Below, one piece after another: positions 56,554 to 64,000 of a DNA stretch of 64,000 bases. The stretch's first letter is position 1. Each line of letters begins with the position of its first letter. Origin of the DNA: Candidatus Nitrotoga sp. BS. Its GTDB lineage: Bacteria; Pseudomonadota; Gammaproteobacteria; Burkholderiales; Gallionellaceae. The position numbers and the translations under genes are program-made. The notes under the pieces were generated by a model that saw only the letters and a program-made list of their open reading frames with translations, did no database searches and had not been told where the DNA came from. The stretch spans positions 1-64,000 of the forward strand of contig NZ_CAKMLL010000099.1 in the NCBI RefSeq assembly GCF_927797785.1, written 5' to 3'.

Positions 56554-57076
56554 CTGGAGAAGGTAAAGATTTTTGATAAAATATTCGATATAACGACAGC
56601 TAGGATTTTAACACGATCATAGCGGCTGTTTACAACCTTGGGATTTTAAACTCCTCTTTCCTAGGCTCCCACTCGGTGTGCTTGTGGCCAAAATTTTGAC
56701 GCATACTCGAGCTCGTCTGAACAGGAGCACCACAGCCGCAGCAGGCTGCGGGCAATCCTGGCTCGCGAGCGATGCAGACAACAGACTCACCCGGATTCGA
56801 CTACAGTCTGAATTTGCAAATTGGACTTTGCGCACAGCAGTGGCGATTGCACTGCTGACATGAATCTGGGAAAGATGTCCATGAGCCGTAGCTTGTTCCC
56901 GTCCGATGAGGCATTATTGAAACTCTTTAATATCGAGCGCTACAAAACATTAGCAGAGAATTGACGATGCCCATTTTAAAGTCTGGGCAGCGATGCTTAA
57001 CCGTTTTTCTATTCGTTCGAAAAACGGATACCGCAGTATTAGCAAAATCCATTGACCTAAAATTTAGGATCCTCTC
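56554..57076. other. Divergent region between ahcY and the hybrid kinase, with possible transposase remnant
   Basis: About 520 nt that should contain both promoters. No intact gene. A short segment (56875-57020) reads like the C-terminus of an IS256-type transposase broken by a frameshift, listed separately. The rest shows nothing recognisable. Confidence 0.4.
56875..57020 (+). pseudogene. Possible remnant of an IS256-family transposase 3' end
   Basis: One frame reads SRSLFPSDEALLKLFN and then stops; after a frame change the DNA reads KVWAAMLNRFSI. IS256 transposases end with a similar pair (FPSDEA-LKLLYLA, then a few residues later W-ALN-FAI). The match is short, so this is tentative. No inverted repeat found. 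Confidence 0.35.
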
Positions 57077-60000
57077 ATGCGAACAGCTAACCAATCAGCT
57101 AAATCTTCCGGCTTGTACCAACAATTGACAAGGCTTTGGGCAGCGTGCCTGCTTCTGCTCTGTAAGCACACCATTGTGGTGCTAAGCATTATCTTTTGTA
57201 GCGGTACGCTACTAGCGTTGTGGTATCTATCTCATGCCACTAACACCTTGGTGCAATCTGCCGCACTACAGGGCATGACTCTGCAAGCAGAGACGCTAAT
57301 GGAACTACGTAACGCATACACCTCTGAAGTTGTGGATCGCTTAAGCAGCCACGACATAGAAGTGACACACGACTACCTGCACAAGCCAGGGGCTATCCCG
57401 TTACCTGCAACCTTTACCATGGACCTTGGTAGAAGGATCAGCTCACACAGTTCTGGCATGGTGGTGCGTTTATACAGCGACGCCCCCTTTCCCTGGCGCA
57501 AGGATGGCGGCGCGCATGATGATTTTGAGGTACAAGCTTTGAAAACGTTGCGGGCGAATCCACAACAGCCCTACTACCGCTTTGAGGATTTTCAGGGGCG
57601 TGCATCGCTACGCTACGCTACGGCGGATGTAATGCACGCGGAATGCGTAGGTTGCCACAATTCACGCCCGGATAGCCCCAAGCATGACTGGAAAGTCGGT
57701 GATGTGCGCGGCATTCTAGAGCTTATTCGACCCTTAGACCGTGTGGAGGCGCAAAATCGAGCGGATATGCGCGATACCTTCTTTCTCTTTGGTGCCCTGT
57801 TGACGCTGGGATTGGGGGCGCTCGCACTGGTCATTACGCGCTTACGGCGTGTATCAGTGGAATTAGAGGATCAAGTAACGCAGCGCACCGCTGATCTGGA
57901 GCAAGCCAATGTGGCCATGGCGATCAAGGAAGAAGAAACTCGCTCCGTGGTCGATCACATGGTGGATTGTGTCATCACCATCGACGACAAGGGCATTATC
58001 CGCTCCGCCAACCCGGTAGTGGAAAATCTCTTCGGTTACTCTCGTAATGAAGTGATCGGACAAAACGTTTCTATTCTTATGCCAGAACCTCACAGTAGCG
58101 CCCATGACGGTTATATGGAGAGATATTACCGAACTGGACAGGCTCACATCATCGGCACTGGACGCGAAATCGAAGGGCTGCACAAAAATGGGGAGCGCAT
58201 TGCTGTATATCTTGCAGTCAGCGAATACTTCGTCGGGGGAAAACGCTATTTCACCGGCATTCTGCGCGACATCCGTGAACGAGTACGTGTTATGAAAGAT
58301 CTGGAACAGGCCCGACTTGAGGCCGAACAAGCTAGCCAGGCCAAATCAGCTTTCCTCGCTACCATGAGCCACGAGATCCGGACGCCCATGAACGGTGTAA
58401 TCGGCATGGCCGACGTGCTGCAACAAACCAGCCTTAATAGCTACCAGGAGGAAATGCTCAATCTCATCCGAGAATCAGCTTTTGCTCTGCTGGATATCAT
58501 TGAGGATATTCTCGATTTTTCCAAGATAGAAGCTGGCAAGCTTGAAATCGAACGCGCGCCCATGCATGTGGCGGAAGTGGTAGAGAAAGCTTGCGGAATG
58601 CTGGAACACTTGGCCACAAAGAAAGAAGTGGAGCTCACTCTGTTCATCGACCCAGCGATTCCCGAAGAAGTTCTGGGCGATGCTCTACGCCTGCGTCAAG
58701 TGATAGTCAACCTCACCAACAACGCCATCAAGTTTTCCAGCGGGCAAGAGCGCCCAGGGCAGGTGTCGGTGCGTGCATTAATGGCCAAGCACGACCCAGA
58801 CCAGTCAGTGGTGATGGTTGAGCTTCAGGTAACTGACAACGGCATCGGTATGAATAAGGAGACCCAGTCTCGACTCTTTGCCTCCTTTACCCAAGGCGAT
58901 GCCTCCACCACTCGGCGCTTTGGCGGTACCGGGCTGGGGCTGGCCATCTCCCGCCATCTGGTGGAACTGATGGGTGGAGAAATTGCAGTGCACAGTGAGC
59001 AGGGAAAAGGCTCCACCTTCACCGCACGACTGCCATTTACGCTACTGCCTAACAGTCCCGCCGATGGCGGCAAGACTACCGATCTTACCGGACTTTCCTG
59101 CTTGGTACTAGGCGATGACAACGGATTGAGAGATGATTTGAGCGTCTATCTGAAAGACAGCGGCGCGATTGTTGAACGAGTGCCAAACTTGACCGCAGCC
59201 CGCAATCGAATCAGCACGCTCCCGCCCGGCCGGTGGTTACTAATAATCGACGCCGGGCACGATGCGCCACCGATCGAAGAGTTGCGCGCGGCCTTCCGTG
59301 CCCGATCTGATCTGGATCCACATTTCGTGGTAGTTGCACACGGGAACCAGCAGCCCGATATCGAGCCCCGCTTTGTCGTCATCAGACGTGGACACCGTCG
59401 TCGGGAACGCGTCGAAACGGTGGATATTGTCACCCTGGACGGCGAGGTCATGCATCCTCAATCCTTCCTCCGGGCAGTGGCCATCGCTGCAGGGCGGGCG
59501 CACGAAGAAGAGTCACAACCATCAGACAAGATCGAGGCAGCCATCTCCTCCCCATCGCACGCCATGGCATTGCAGCAAGGCAGATTAGTACTGGTGGCCG
59601 AAGACAACGACATCAACCAGAAAGTAATCCAGCAACAGCTCGCATTGCTCGGTTATGCCGCAGATATCGTCGGCGACGGCCGCGAAGCACTGGAACATTG
59701 GAAGAGCGGTGACTATGCGATACTGCTCACCGATCTGCACATGCCGGAAATGGACGGCTATCAGCTGACCGCAGCCATACGTACCGACGAGGGAAACAAG
59801 GCTGGCAAGCAACGCATCCCGATTGTCGCCCTCACTGCCAACGCCCTCAAGGGTGAGGCCGAGCATTGCCGTGTCGTCGGCATGGACGACTATCTGAGCA
59901 AGCCGGTGCAACTTGTGGATTTGAAAACCACGCTGGCGAAATGGCTGCCGGCCGCTGAGTTGAGTCCGAACTCAACTGTCATGTCCGCTACACTCGCCAC

Positions 60001-60346
60001 TACTCCCATCATAGTGGCAGAGCCGATAGACGTAAGTGTTCTCGAAGGGCTAGTAGGGAAAGATCCGGCGGTGATCAGCGAACTCCTGCTGGATTTCCGT
60101 TCCAGCTTGGCCAAAGTAGCGGCGGAGTTGCGCACTGCATGTCAGGCGGGCCAAGCCACGGCAGTCAGTGCAGCAGCACACAAGCTTAAATCATCGGCTC
60201 GTTCAGTCGGCGCGCTGGCGTTGGGTGAGCTGTGCGCTGAAATGGAAGAAGCGGGAAAGGCGGGCGACACTAAAGCACTGGAGGTGCTATTGCCACGCTT
60301 TAAGGCGGAAATGGCCAGCGTGGATGAATATCTTGGTTCGTTGTAA
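57077..60346 (+). CDS. Hybrid histidine kinase with CxxCH periplasmic sensor and C-terminal HPt
   Basis: 1089 residues. TM1 at about 30-52; periplasmic domain at about 55-233 of the DUF3365/Tll0287-like type carrying CVGCH (C190, C193, H194), a covalent haem-c motif; TM2 at about 235-257; PAS at about 295-405; HisKA with [14 protein letters not shown] (H432); HATPase with NNAIKFSSG and [12 protein letters not shown]; a degenerate receiver (about 675-820); an intact receiver with [12 protein letters not shown] (D886); HPt with [14 protein letters not shown] (His about 1035). Likely senses redox or a gas through haem and phosphorelays to the next gene, a REC-EAL protein 37 nt downstream. Confidence 0.92.
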   Translation: MRTANQSAKSSGLYQQLTRLWAACLLLLCKHTIVVLSIIFCSGTLLALWYLSHATNTLVQSAALQGMTLQAETLMELRNAYTSEVVDRLSSHDIEVTHDYLHKPGAIPLPATFTMDLGRRISSHSSGMVVRLYSDAPFPWRKDGGAHDDFEVQALKTLRANPQQPYYRFEDFQGRASLRYATADVMHAECVGCHNSRPDSPKHDWKVGDVRGILELIRPLDRVEAQNRADMRDTFFLFGALLTLGLGALALVITRLRRVSVELEDQVTQRTADLEQANVAMAIKEEETRSVVDHMVDCVITIDDKGIIRSANPVVENLFGYSRNEVIGQNVSILMPEPHSSAHDGYMERYYRTGQAHIIGTGREIEGLHKNGERIAVYLAVSEYFVGGKRYFTGILRDIRERVRVMKDLEQARLEAEQASQAKSAFLATMSHEIRTPMNGVIGMADVLQQTSLNSYQEEMLNLIRESAFALLDIIEDILDFSKIEAGKLEIERAPMHVAEVVEKACGMLEHLATKKEVELTLFIDPAIPEEVLGDALRLRQVIVNLTNNAIKFSSGQERPGQVSVRALMAKHDPDQSVVMVELQVTDNGIGMNKETQSRLFASFTQGDASTTRRFGGTGLGLAISRHLVELMGGEIAVHSEQGKGSTFTARLPFTLLPNSPADGGKTTDLTGLSCLVLGDDNGLRDDLSVYLKDSGAIVERVPNLTAARNRISTLPPGRWLLIIDAGHDAPPIEELRAAFRARSDLDPHFVVVAHGNQQPDIEPRFVVIRRGHRRRERVETVDIVTLDGEVMHPQSFLRAVAIAAGRAHEEESQPSDKIEAAISSPSHAMALQQGRLVLVAEDNDINQKVIQQQLALLGYAADIVGDGREALEHWKSGDYAILLTDLHMPEMDGYQLTAAIRTDEGNKAGKQRIPIVALTANALKGEAEHCRVVGMDDYLSKPVQLVDLKTTLAKWLPAAELSPNSTVMSATLATTPIIVAEPIDVSVLEGLVGKDPAVISELLLDFRSSLAKVAAELRTACQAGQATAVSAAAHKLKSSARSVGALALGELCAEMEEAGKAGDTKALEVLLPRFKAEMASVDEYLGSL

Positions 60347-60386
60347 ACACAACACTATGTCGTGAAAAGTTTAGGGAGAAAAAGTG

Positions 60387-61610
60387 ATGATTGATAAACT
60401 CATGGTAAAAATTTTGGTGCTCGACGACGAACCATTCATGCTCAAATTGTTGGACCGCATGTTGATAAACCTGGGTTTCACTTCGGTCTCGCTCTGCGAG
60501 AGCGGTCGAGCCGCGCTGGATCAGTTAGATGGCGTAGGTCCTCGGCCTAACCTGATTCTGCTGGACCTCAATATGCCGGAAATGGACGGAATCGAATTTG
60601 TACGTCACCTGGTAGAACGGAACTATGCCGACAGTCTCATCCTGATCAGCGGTGAAGATGAGCGGATGCTGCTGACGGTCGAGAAACTGGTGCAGGCACA
60701 TAAAATCAATGTGCTTGGACACATAAAAAAGCCGGTCAAACCGGAGATACTGTCCGCACTGCTGGAAAAGTGGGCACCTTCTTCACTGGATAGCCCGAAG
60801 GCGCAGAAAGTTTATGGTGCAGACGAAGTGCGCGCTGCCATCAGCAAAGGCGAGCTTGTCAATTACTACCAACCCAAGGTGTCAGTTTCTACCGGCCAAG
60901 TTGCGGGAGTGGAAACTCTGGTGCGCTGGCGCCATCCTGTTCACGGGATCGTGCTACCTGACCAGTTCATCGGCATTGCTGAAGCGAACAGCCTGATCGA
61001 CGAACTGACCCGAGTGGTGCTCACCAACGCGCTGGCCCAGGCCAAAGCCTGGCAGGATGCAGGGCTGAAGTTGCGGGTAGCCGTCAACGTGTCTATGGAC
61101 AGCCTGGCGTCCTTGGATTTTCTGGATTTTGTTACCGCACTCACCACCAAGATAGGCATACCGCCGCAGAAAATAGTGCTGGAAGTGACGGAAAGCCAGC
61201 TAATGGGAGATGCACGGATTCCGCTCGAAATCCTGACTCGTCTGCGCTTGAAGCGCTTTCGCCTTTCAATCGATGACTTCGGTACCGGACACTCTTCGTT
61301 GGCCCAGTTACGCGACATTCCTTTCGAAGAACTCAAGATTGACCAAGGCTTCGTACACCGCGCTTGGACTGTTGATACATTGCGAGCGATTTATGACGCC
61401 AGCCTGGCTCTGGCAAGACAATTGGGCATGGAGGTCGTGGCCGAAGGGGTCGAAGACCAAGACGACTGGAATCTTTTGCTCAGTACGGGATGCGATCTCG
61501 CTCAGGGAGCTTTCATCTCCCGGCCTATGCTGGCTGAGGATTTGCCCGGTTGGATGAATCTCTGGCAAAAGCGGGTAAGCAGCGGGTTCGCCAATGACAT
61601 TAGTAGATAA
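60387..61610 (+). CDS. REC-EAL response regulator (probable c-di-GMP phosphodiesterase)
   Basis: 407 residues. REC at about 6-125 (ILVLDDEPFMLK; phospho-Asp in LILLDLNMPEMDG; KKPVKPE), EAL at about 145-395 with ETLVRWRHP (E retained, A replaced by T), NVSMDSL, IDDFGTGHSSLAQL, and VVAEGVEDQ. No GGDEF domain, so only breakdown of cyclic di-GMP is expected. Start ATG 60387 preferred with AGGGAG upstream; GTG 60384 and ATG 60402 are in frame. Lies 40 nt downstream of the hybrid kinase and is its probable target. Confidence 0.92.
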   Translation: MIDKLMVKILVLDDEPFMLKLLDRMLINLGFTSVSLCESGRAALDQLDGVGPRPNLILLDLNMPEMDGIEFVRHLVERNYADSLILISGEDERMLLTVEKLVQAHKINVLGHIKKPVKPEILSALLEKWAPSSLDSPKAQKVYGADEVRAAISKGELVNYYQPKVSVSTGQVAGVETLVRWRHPVHGIVLPDQFIGIAEANSLIDELTRVVLTNALAQAKAWQDAGLKLRVAVNVSMDSLASLDFLDFVTALTTKIGIPPQKIVLEVTESQLMGDARIPLEILTRLRLKRFRLSIDDFGTGHSSLAQLRDIPFEELKIDQGFVHRAWTVDTLRAIYDASLALARQLGMEVVAEGVEDQDDWNLLLSTGCDLAQGAFISRPMLAEDLPGWMNLWQKRVSSGFANDISR

Positions 61611-62179
61611 AAATGAAGCTGCACTTTTGGGCTGTCCAAGTTCATGGTGTTGTTGGACGAAGCCGCTACGCGGAGAATACGGTTTTGACGTACCAAGAAT
61701 ATAACCTCATCTCTCTAGCTAGGGATTTTTCCATTACTTACTACGATGTACGTCTTACCTGATGGAAGTATTGTCTGACGCAAATTTCGAACTGAACTGC
61801 CAGCAGTCTCATCTAGATAGAGCACCTGAAGCTCAAAGGCCTGCAGCTTAAAACATTTCCGCCCAAGTCACTAGCCAGACGCTGATTCGACGACCAGTTT
61901 GCTCCCAGCATTTTATGTTCCCAGAGTTAATTTAGAATGAAATTTAACTGTCTCTAATCGGAGACCGTTAATTAAATTTATATTCAGCATGTTATGAGCG
62001 TTTATAAAAAAACGTCCCCGATAAACGACATGAATATTTTTAATATCCGCCAACCACCACTCTTTCTTACTTAACTTATTGTTTTATATTAAAAATAAAT
62101 ATTGGCATTAATTTTGCTTACTAGACAAGCACTGGCACAAGGTCAGTTTTCAATTTACTTTTTTAAAGGAAACTAAACA
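61611..62179. other. Non-coding stretch upstream of the small peptide genes
   Basis: About 570 nt, becoming AT-rich from 61920 on. It contains a GTCCAA/TTGGAC hairpin (61634-61658) without T tail, a GTCTC/GAGAC inverted repeat near 61950, and the sigma-54-type promoter at 62103-62119. No gene recognised. Confidence 0.5.
62103..62119 (+). promoter_or_regulatory. Sigma-54-type promoter upstream of the small peptide genes
   Basis: TGGCAT-TAATT-TTGCTT: the invariant GG (62104-62105) and GC (62116-62117) have exactly 10 nt between them, the sigma-54 spacing. Transcription would start near 62129, about 50 nt before the ATG of the first peptide. The AT-rich region upstream would suit IHF binding. 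An enhancer site was not identified. Confidence 0.55.
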
Positions 62180-62332
62180 ATGAAAAGCTTAATTAATATG
62201 CTGGTTTTTACTTTGGTAGCTGCTGTCAGTTTACCGGCATTTGCAAATGCCCCTCAGACGGTGGAGGAGTGCCAACAGGTTTTTGCTGGTAACGATGCCA
62301 AAATTCAGGCTTGTATTGATGGCTTGAAGTAA
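62180..62332 (+). CDS. Small secreted two-cysteine peptide, copy 1
   Basis: 50 residues: a signal peptide (KSLINMLVFTLVAAVSLPAFANA, predicted cleavage after residue 24), then a mature peptide of about 26 residues, with C31 and C45 (13 residues between) and the ending KIQACIDGLK. AAAGGA lies 9 nt before the ATG. It is a paralogue of the peptide encoded 80 nt downstream and has its own terminator. The conserved Cys spacing suggests a disulfide loop. I know no family that matches; it could be a secreted signal, a bacteriocin-like peptide or a structural periplasmic peptide. Confidence 0.72.
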   Translation: MKSLINMLVFTLVAAVSLPAFANAPQTVEECQQVFAGNDAKIQACIDGLK

Positions 62333-62343
62333 TCATTAGGCGA

Positions 62344-62368
62344 CCCTCGGCAAAGCCGGGGGCTTTTA
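62344..62368 (+). terminator. Intrinsic terminator after peptide copy 1
   Basis: Eight-bp stem CCCTCGGC / GCCGGGGG (62344-62351 with 62355-62362, one T-G pair) with an AAA loop, followed by CTTTT. Located 12 nt after the stop of copy 1; the short T tail suggests partial termination, allowing some read-through to copy 2. Confidence 0.7.
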
Positions 62369-62412
62369 AGTGTGCTCCCTAAAAGAGCTGATATATTAAA
62401 GGAAAATGATTT

Positions 62413-62571
62413 ATGAAAAACTTCATGGACATGCTGGTTTTTGCATTGGCAGTTTTTGTTGCTTTACCTTCATATGCAACAAGTATCCCTCAGTCGGCAG
62501 CGGATTGCCAAAAAGCTCATGCGGGCGATAAGGTCAAAATCCAGGCTTGTATTGATGGCTTGAAAAAGTAA
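62413..62571 (+). CDS. Small secreted two-cysteine peptide, copy 2
   Basis: 52 residues, clearly homologous to copy 1: signal peptide (MDMLVFALAVFVALPSYA), C32 and C46 with the same spacing of 13, and the same ending KIQACIDGLK plus one Lys. AAAGGAAA lies upstream of the ATG. The mature part differs from copy 1 mainly between the signal peptide and the cysteines. Two terminators bracket it, so it may be transcribed by read-through or from its own promoter. Confidence 0.72.
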   Translation: MKNFMDMLVFALAVFVALPSYATSIPQSAADCQKAHAGDKVKIQACIDGLKK

Positions 62572-62575
62572 TAAG

Positions 62576-62608
62576 AAGGCCTCCGGCAAAGCAGGAGGCC
62601 TTGCGTAT
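62576..62608 (+). terminator. Intrinsic terminator after peptide copy 2
   Basis: Nine-bp perfect stem AAGGCCTCC / GGAGGCCTT (62576-62584 with 62594-62602), 9-nt loop, just behind the stop codon of copy 2. The following bases (GCGTAT) are not T-rich, so termination may be weaker on the plus strand. Confidence 0.6.
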
Positions 62609-62653
62609 GACCTCCTCAGAAATCTAATAATCAAGCCTTGTCTCGCAACGCGA

Positions 62654-62708
62654 CAGGGATAGGCCTTACAAATTACACAGCAAATGTAATTTGTAAGGCC
62701 TATCCCTG
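62654..62708. repeat. Perfect 23-bp inverted repeat
   Basis: CAGGGATAGGCCTTACAAATTAC (62654-62676) and its exact complement (62686-62708) with a 9-nt loop ACAGCAAAT. No T tail on either strand, so it is not a standard terminator. It could be a structured RNA, a protein-binding cruciform, the remnant of a mobile element end, or a bidirectional barrier between the peptide genes and rplU. Confidence 0.85.
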
Positions 62709-63011
62709 AACCCCCGACCCTTTGAAACACGAGAATAGACATGACGAACGGATTTTATAATAGTGAAAGAGCTGATACAACAACCCTAAGTTTGCACAAA
62801 ACTAACGGAAGGCAAAAGGTCAAGCAGCTTAACTAATGTTAATAAAGCAAATTGACCCGTTATGTATACGGCTGTTTTTCTACCCCGAACATACCGTCTA
62901 AGCGAATGAACAGGTGATATTCAGCCTAGCCTTTATTATTAACCGAGTGCCATGGGGGGGTAGCCACACATTACATTTCATTGTAGTTAACCCTACTTAT
63001 TAAAAACCATT

Positions 63012-63039
63012 TTGACGGCATGTGCCATTTGTGTATAAT
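63012..63039 (+). promoter_or_regulatory. Sigma-70 promoter of rplU
   Basis: TTGACG (63012-63017), 16-nt spacer, TATAAT (63034-63039), about 38 nt before the rplU ATG. A strong match, as expected for a ribosomal protein operon. Confidence 0.8.
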
Positions 63040-63076
63040 GCGCGATTCTGTAAAACCGCATTCAAGCGAGGTTGTT

Positions 63077-63388
63077 ATGTACGCAGTAATCAAGACTGGT
63101 GGTAAGCAGTATCGTGTTGTTGCAGGCGAAACCCTGAAAATTGAAACAGTTGCTGGTGAAGTTGGCAGCGCTATCGTGCTGGACAAGGTGCTCATGGTCG
63201 GCAATGGTGACACCGTATCGGTTGGACAACCTTTACTGGTCGGCGCTACAGTCACGGCAACGATAGTCTCTAATGGCCGTGGCGAGAAGATTAAAATCTT
63301 CAAGATGCGTCGACGTAAACACTACCAAAAGCATCAAGGTCATCGTCAAAACTTCACAGAGATCCGCATTGACGGCATTTCAGCGTAA
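63077..63388 (+). CDS. rplU: 50S ribosomal protein L21
   Basis: 103 residues, same length as E. coli L21. [14 protein letters not shown] at the start, [23 protein letters not shown] near the end. ATG 63077 is chosen; the frame is open to 63020 upstream but covers the promoter. First gene of rplU-rpmA-obgE, the universal order. Confidence 0.97.
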   Translation: MYAVIKTGGKQYRVVAGETLKIETVAGEVGSAIVLDKVLMVGNGDTVSVGQPLLVGATVTATIVSNGRGEKIKIFKMRRRKHYQKHQGHRQNFTEIRIDGISA

Positions 63389-63406
63389 TATTGAGGGGAA
63401 AGAAAA

Positions 63407-63664
63407 ATGGCATCAAAAAAAGGTGGTGGCAGTACCAGTAACGGTCGCGATTCACACTCAAAACGGCTCGGCGTAAAAACTTTTGGCGGCGAAGTAATTA
63501 GCGCTGGCAGCATTATCGTACGTCAGCGCGGTACGCGATTTCACGCTGGTGACAATGTTGGCATGGGCAAGGATCACACCTTGTTTGCGAAGATTGCTGG
63601 CAAGGTAGTGTTCGCCGTTAAAGGAGCACAAAGACGCAAGACTATCTTCGTGGTTCCAGCTTAA
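63407..63664 (+). CDS. rpmA: 50S ribosomal protein L27
   Basis: 85 residues. [24 protein letters not shown] is the flexible N-terminus that reaches the peptidyl-transferase centre; [22 protein letters not shown] follows. Length normal. 18 nt after rplU. Confidence 0.98.
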   Translation: MASKKGGGSTSNGRDSHSKRLGVKTFGGEVISAGSIIVRQRGTRFHAGDNVGMGKDHTLFAKIAGKVVFAVKGAQRRKTIFVVPA

Positions 63665-63685
63665 GTACTCCTAGCCAAGTACAAT

Positions 63686-64000
<315 letters not shown>

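Larger units (their letters stand above)
62609..63076. other. Non-coding stretch between peptide genes and rplU
   Basis: About 470 nt. It holds the 23-bp hairpin (62654-62708) and the rplU promoter (63012-63039), both listed separately. A 31-codon frame from 62741 has no clear ribosome site and I do not call it. Confidence 0.6.

Noticed and set aside
61634-61658. GTCCAA/TTGGAC hairpin after the REC-EAL gene
   Set aside because: Short stem without T tail; cannot be called a terminator.
62131-62150. Second sigma-54-like TGGCAC at 62133
   Set aside because: No TTGC at the required distance.
62741-62836. A 31-codon ORF after the hairpin
   Set aside because: No ribosome site, no signal peptide and unlike the two peptide copies.

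Overview
The window reads as a chromosomal segment of a betaproteobacterium, most likely from the Nitrosomonadales/Gallionellaceae neighbourhood (inference). The basis is the gene order rsmA-pdxA-surA-lptD beside amgK-murU-pepP-ubiH, the ccmFGHI type I cytochrome c maturation genes, a pyrB with a catalytically dead pyrC-prime, an SAH riboswitch ahead of ahcY, and rplU-rpmA-obgE. Most genes are housekeeping genes of mid GC content. The accessory material lies in a few patches. I see no rRNA, tRNA or CRISPR array.

Layout. 0.2-1.6 kb: a RelE/ParE-like toxin, an HTH antitoxin and a DUF6941-like protein, translationally coupled. 1.9-7.5 kb: rsmA, pdxA, surA and lptD on the minus strand (ribosome maturation, PLP synthesis, outer-membrane biogenesis). 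7.6-11.7 kb: amgK-murU (peptidoglycan sugar recycling), pepP and ubiH on the plus strand. 12-19 kb: rsmE, then a SEC-C/TPR/O-GlcNAc-transferase-like protein, a methyltransferase with a coiled-coil tail and a two-domain glycosyltransferase. 19-23.6 kb: ccmI, ccmH, ccmG and ccmF, with a tiny ORF overlapping the ccmF start. 23.8-30.4 kb: xthA, pyrE, a DUF4124 protein, an OprO/P-like porin, an ArnT-like glycosyltransferase and rpmE. 30.6-35.8 kb: a tandem glycine riboswitch with terminator controlling gcvT-gcvH-gcvP, then tpx; gcvP is AT-rich and looks acquired from Bacteroidota. 36-43 kb is the accessory patch: a MOSC protein, hicA plus a shortened hicB, an IS1595-family element, an HtrA-like protease, a lipoprotein and glycine-rich protein pair, and two MITE-like elements.

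43-54 kb: a glutaredoxin-like DUF4124 protein, prlC, a REC-GAF-GGDEF-EAL protein next to a sensor kinase, then pyrC-prime, pyrB, ruvX and algH. 53.7-56.6 kb: the methyl-cycle operon ahcY-holin family-metF behind an SAH riboswitch. 57-61.6 kb: a hybrid kinase with a CxxCH periplasmic motif and its likely partner, a REC-EAL protein. 62.1-62.7 kb: two tandem small secreted peptides of one family, each with its own terminator, behind a sigma-54-type promoter and followed by a 23-bp perfect hairpin. The window ends with rplU, rpmA and the start of obgE.

The most promising undescribed item is the pair of 50- and 52-residue secreted two-cysteine peptides. Next come the toxin-antitoxin-DUF6941 cassette, the probable single-gene replacement of gcvP inside the gcv operon, the mobile repeat that supplies a lipoprotein's stop codon, and the CxxCH sensor kinase paired with a c-di-GMP phosphodiesterase.
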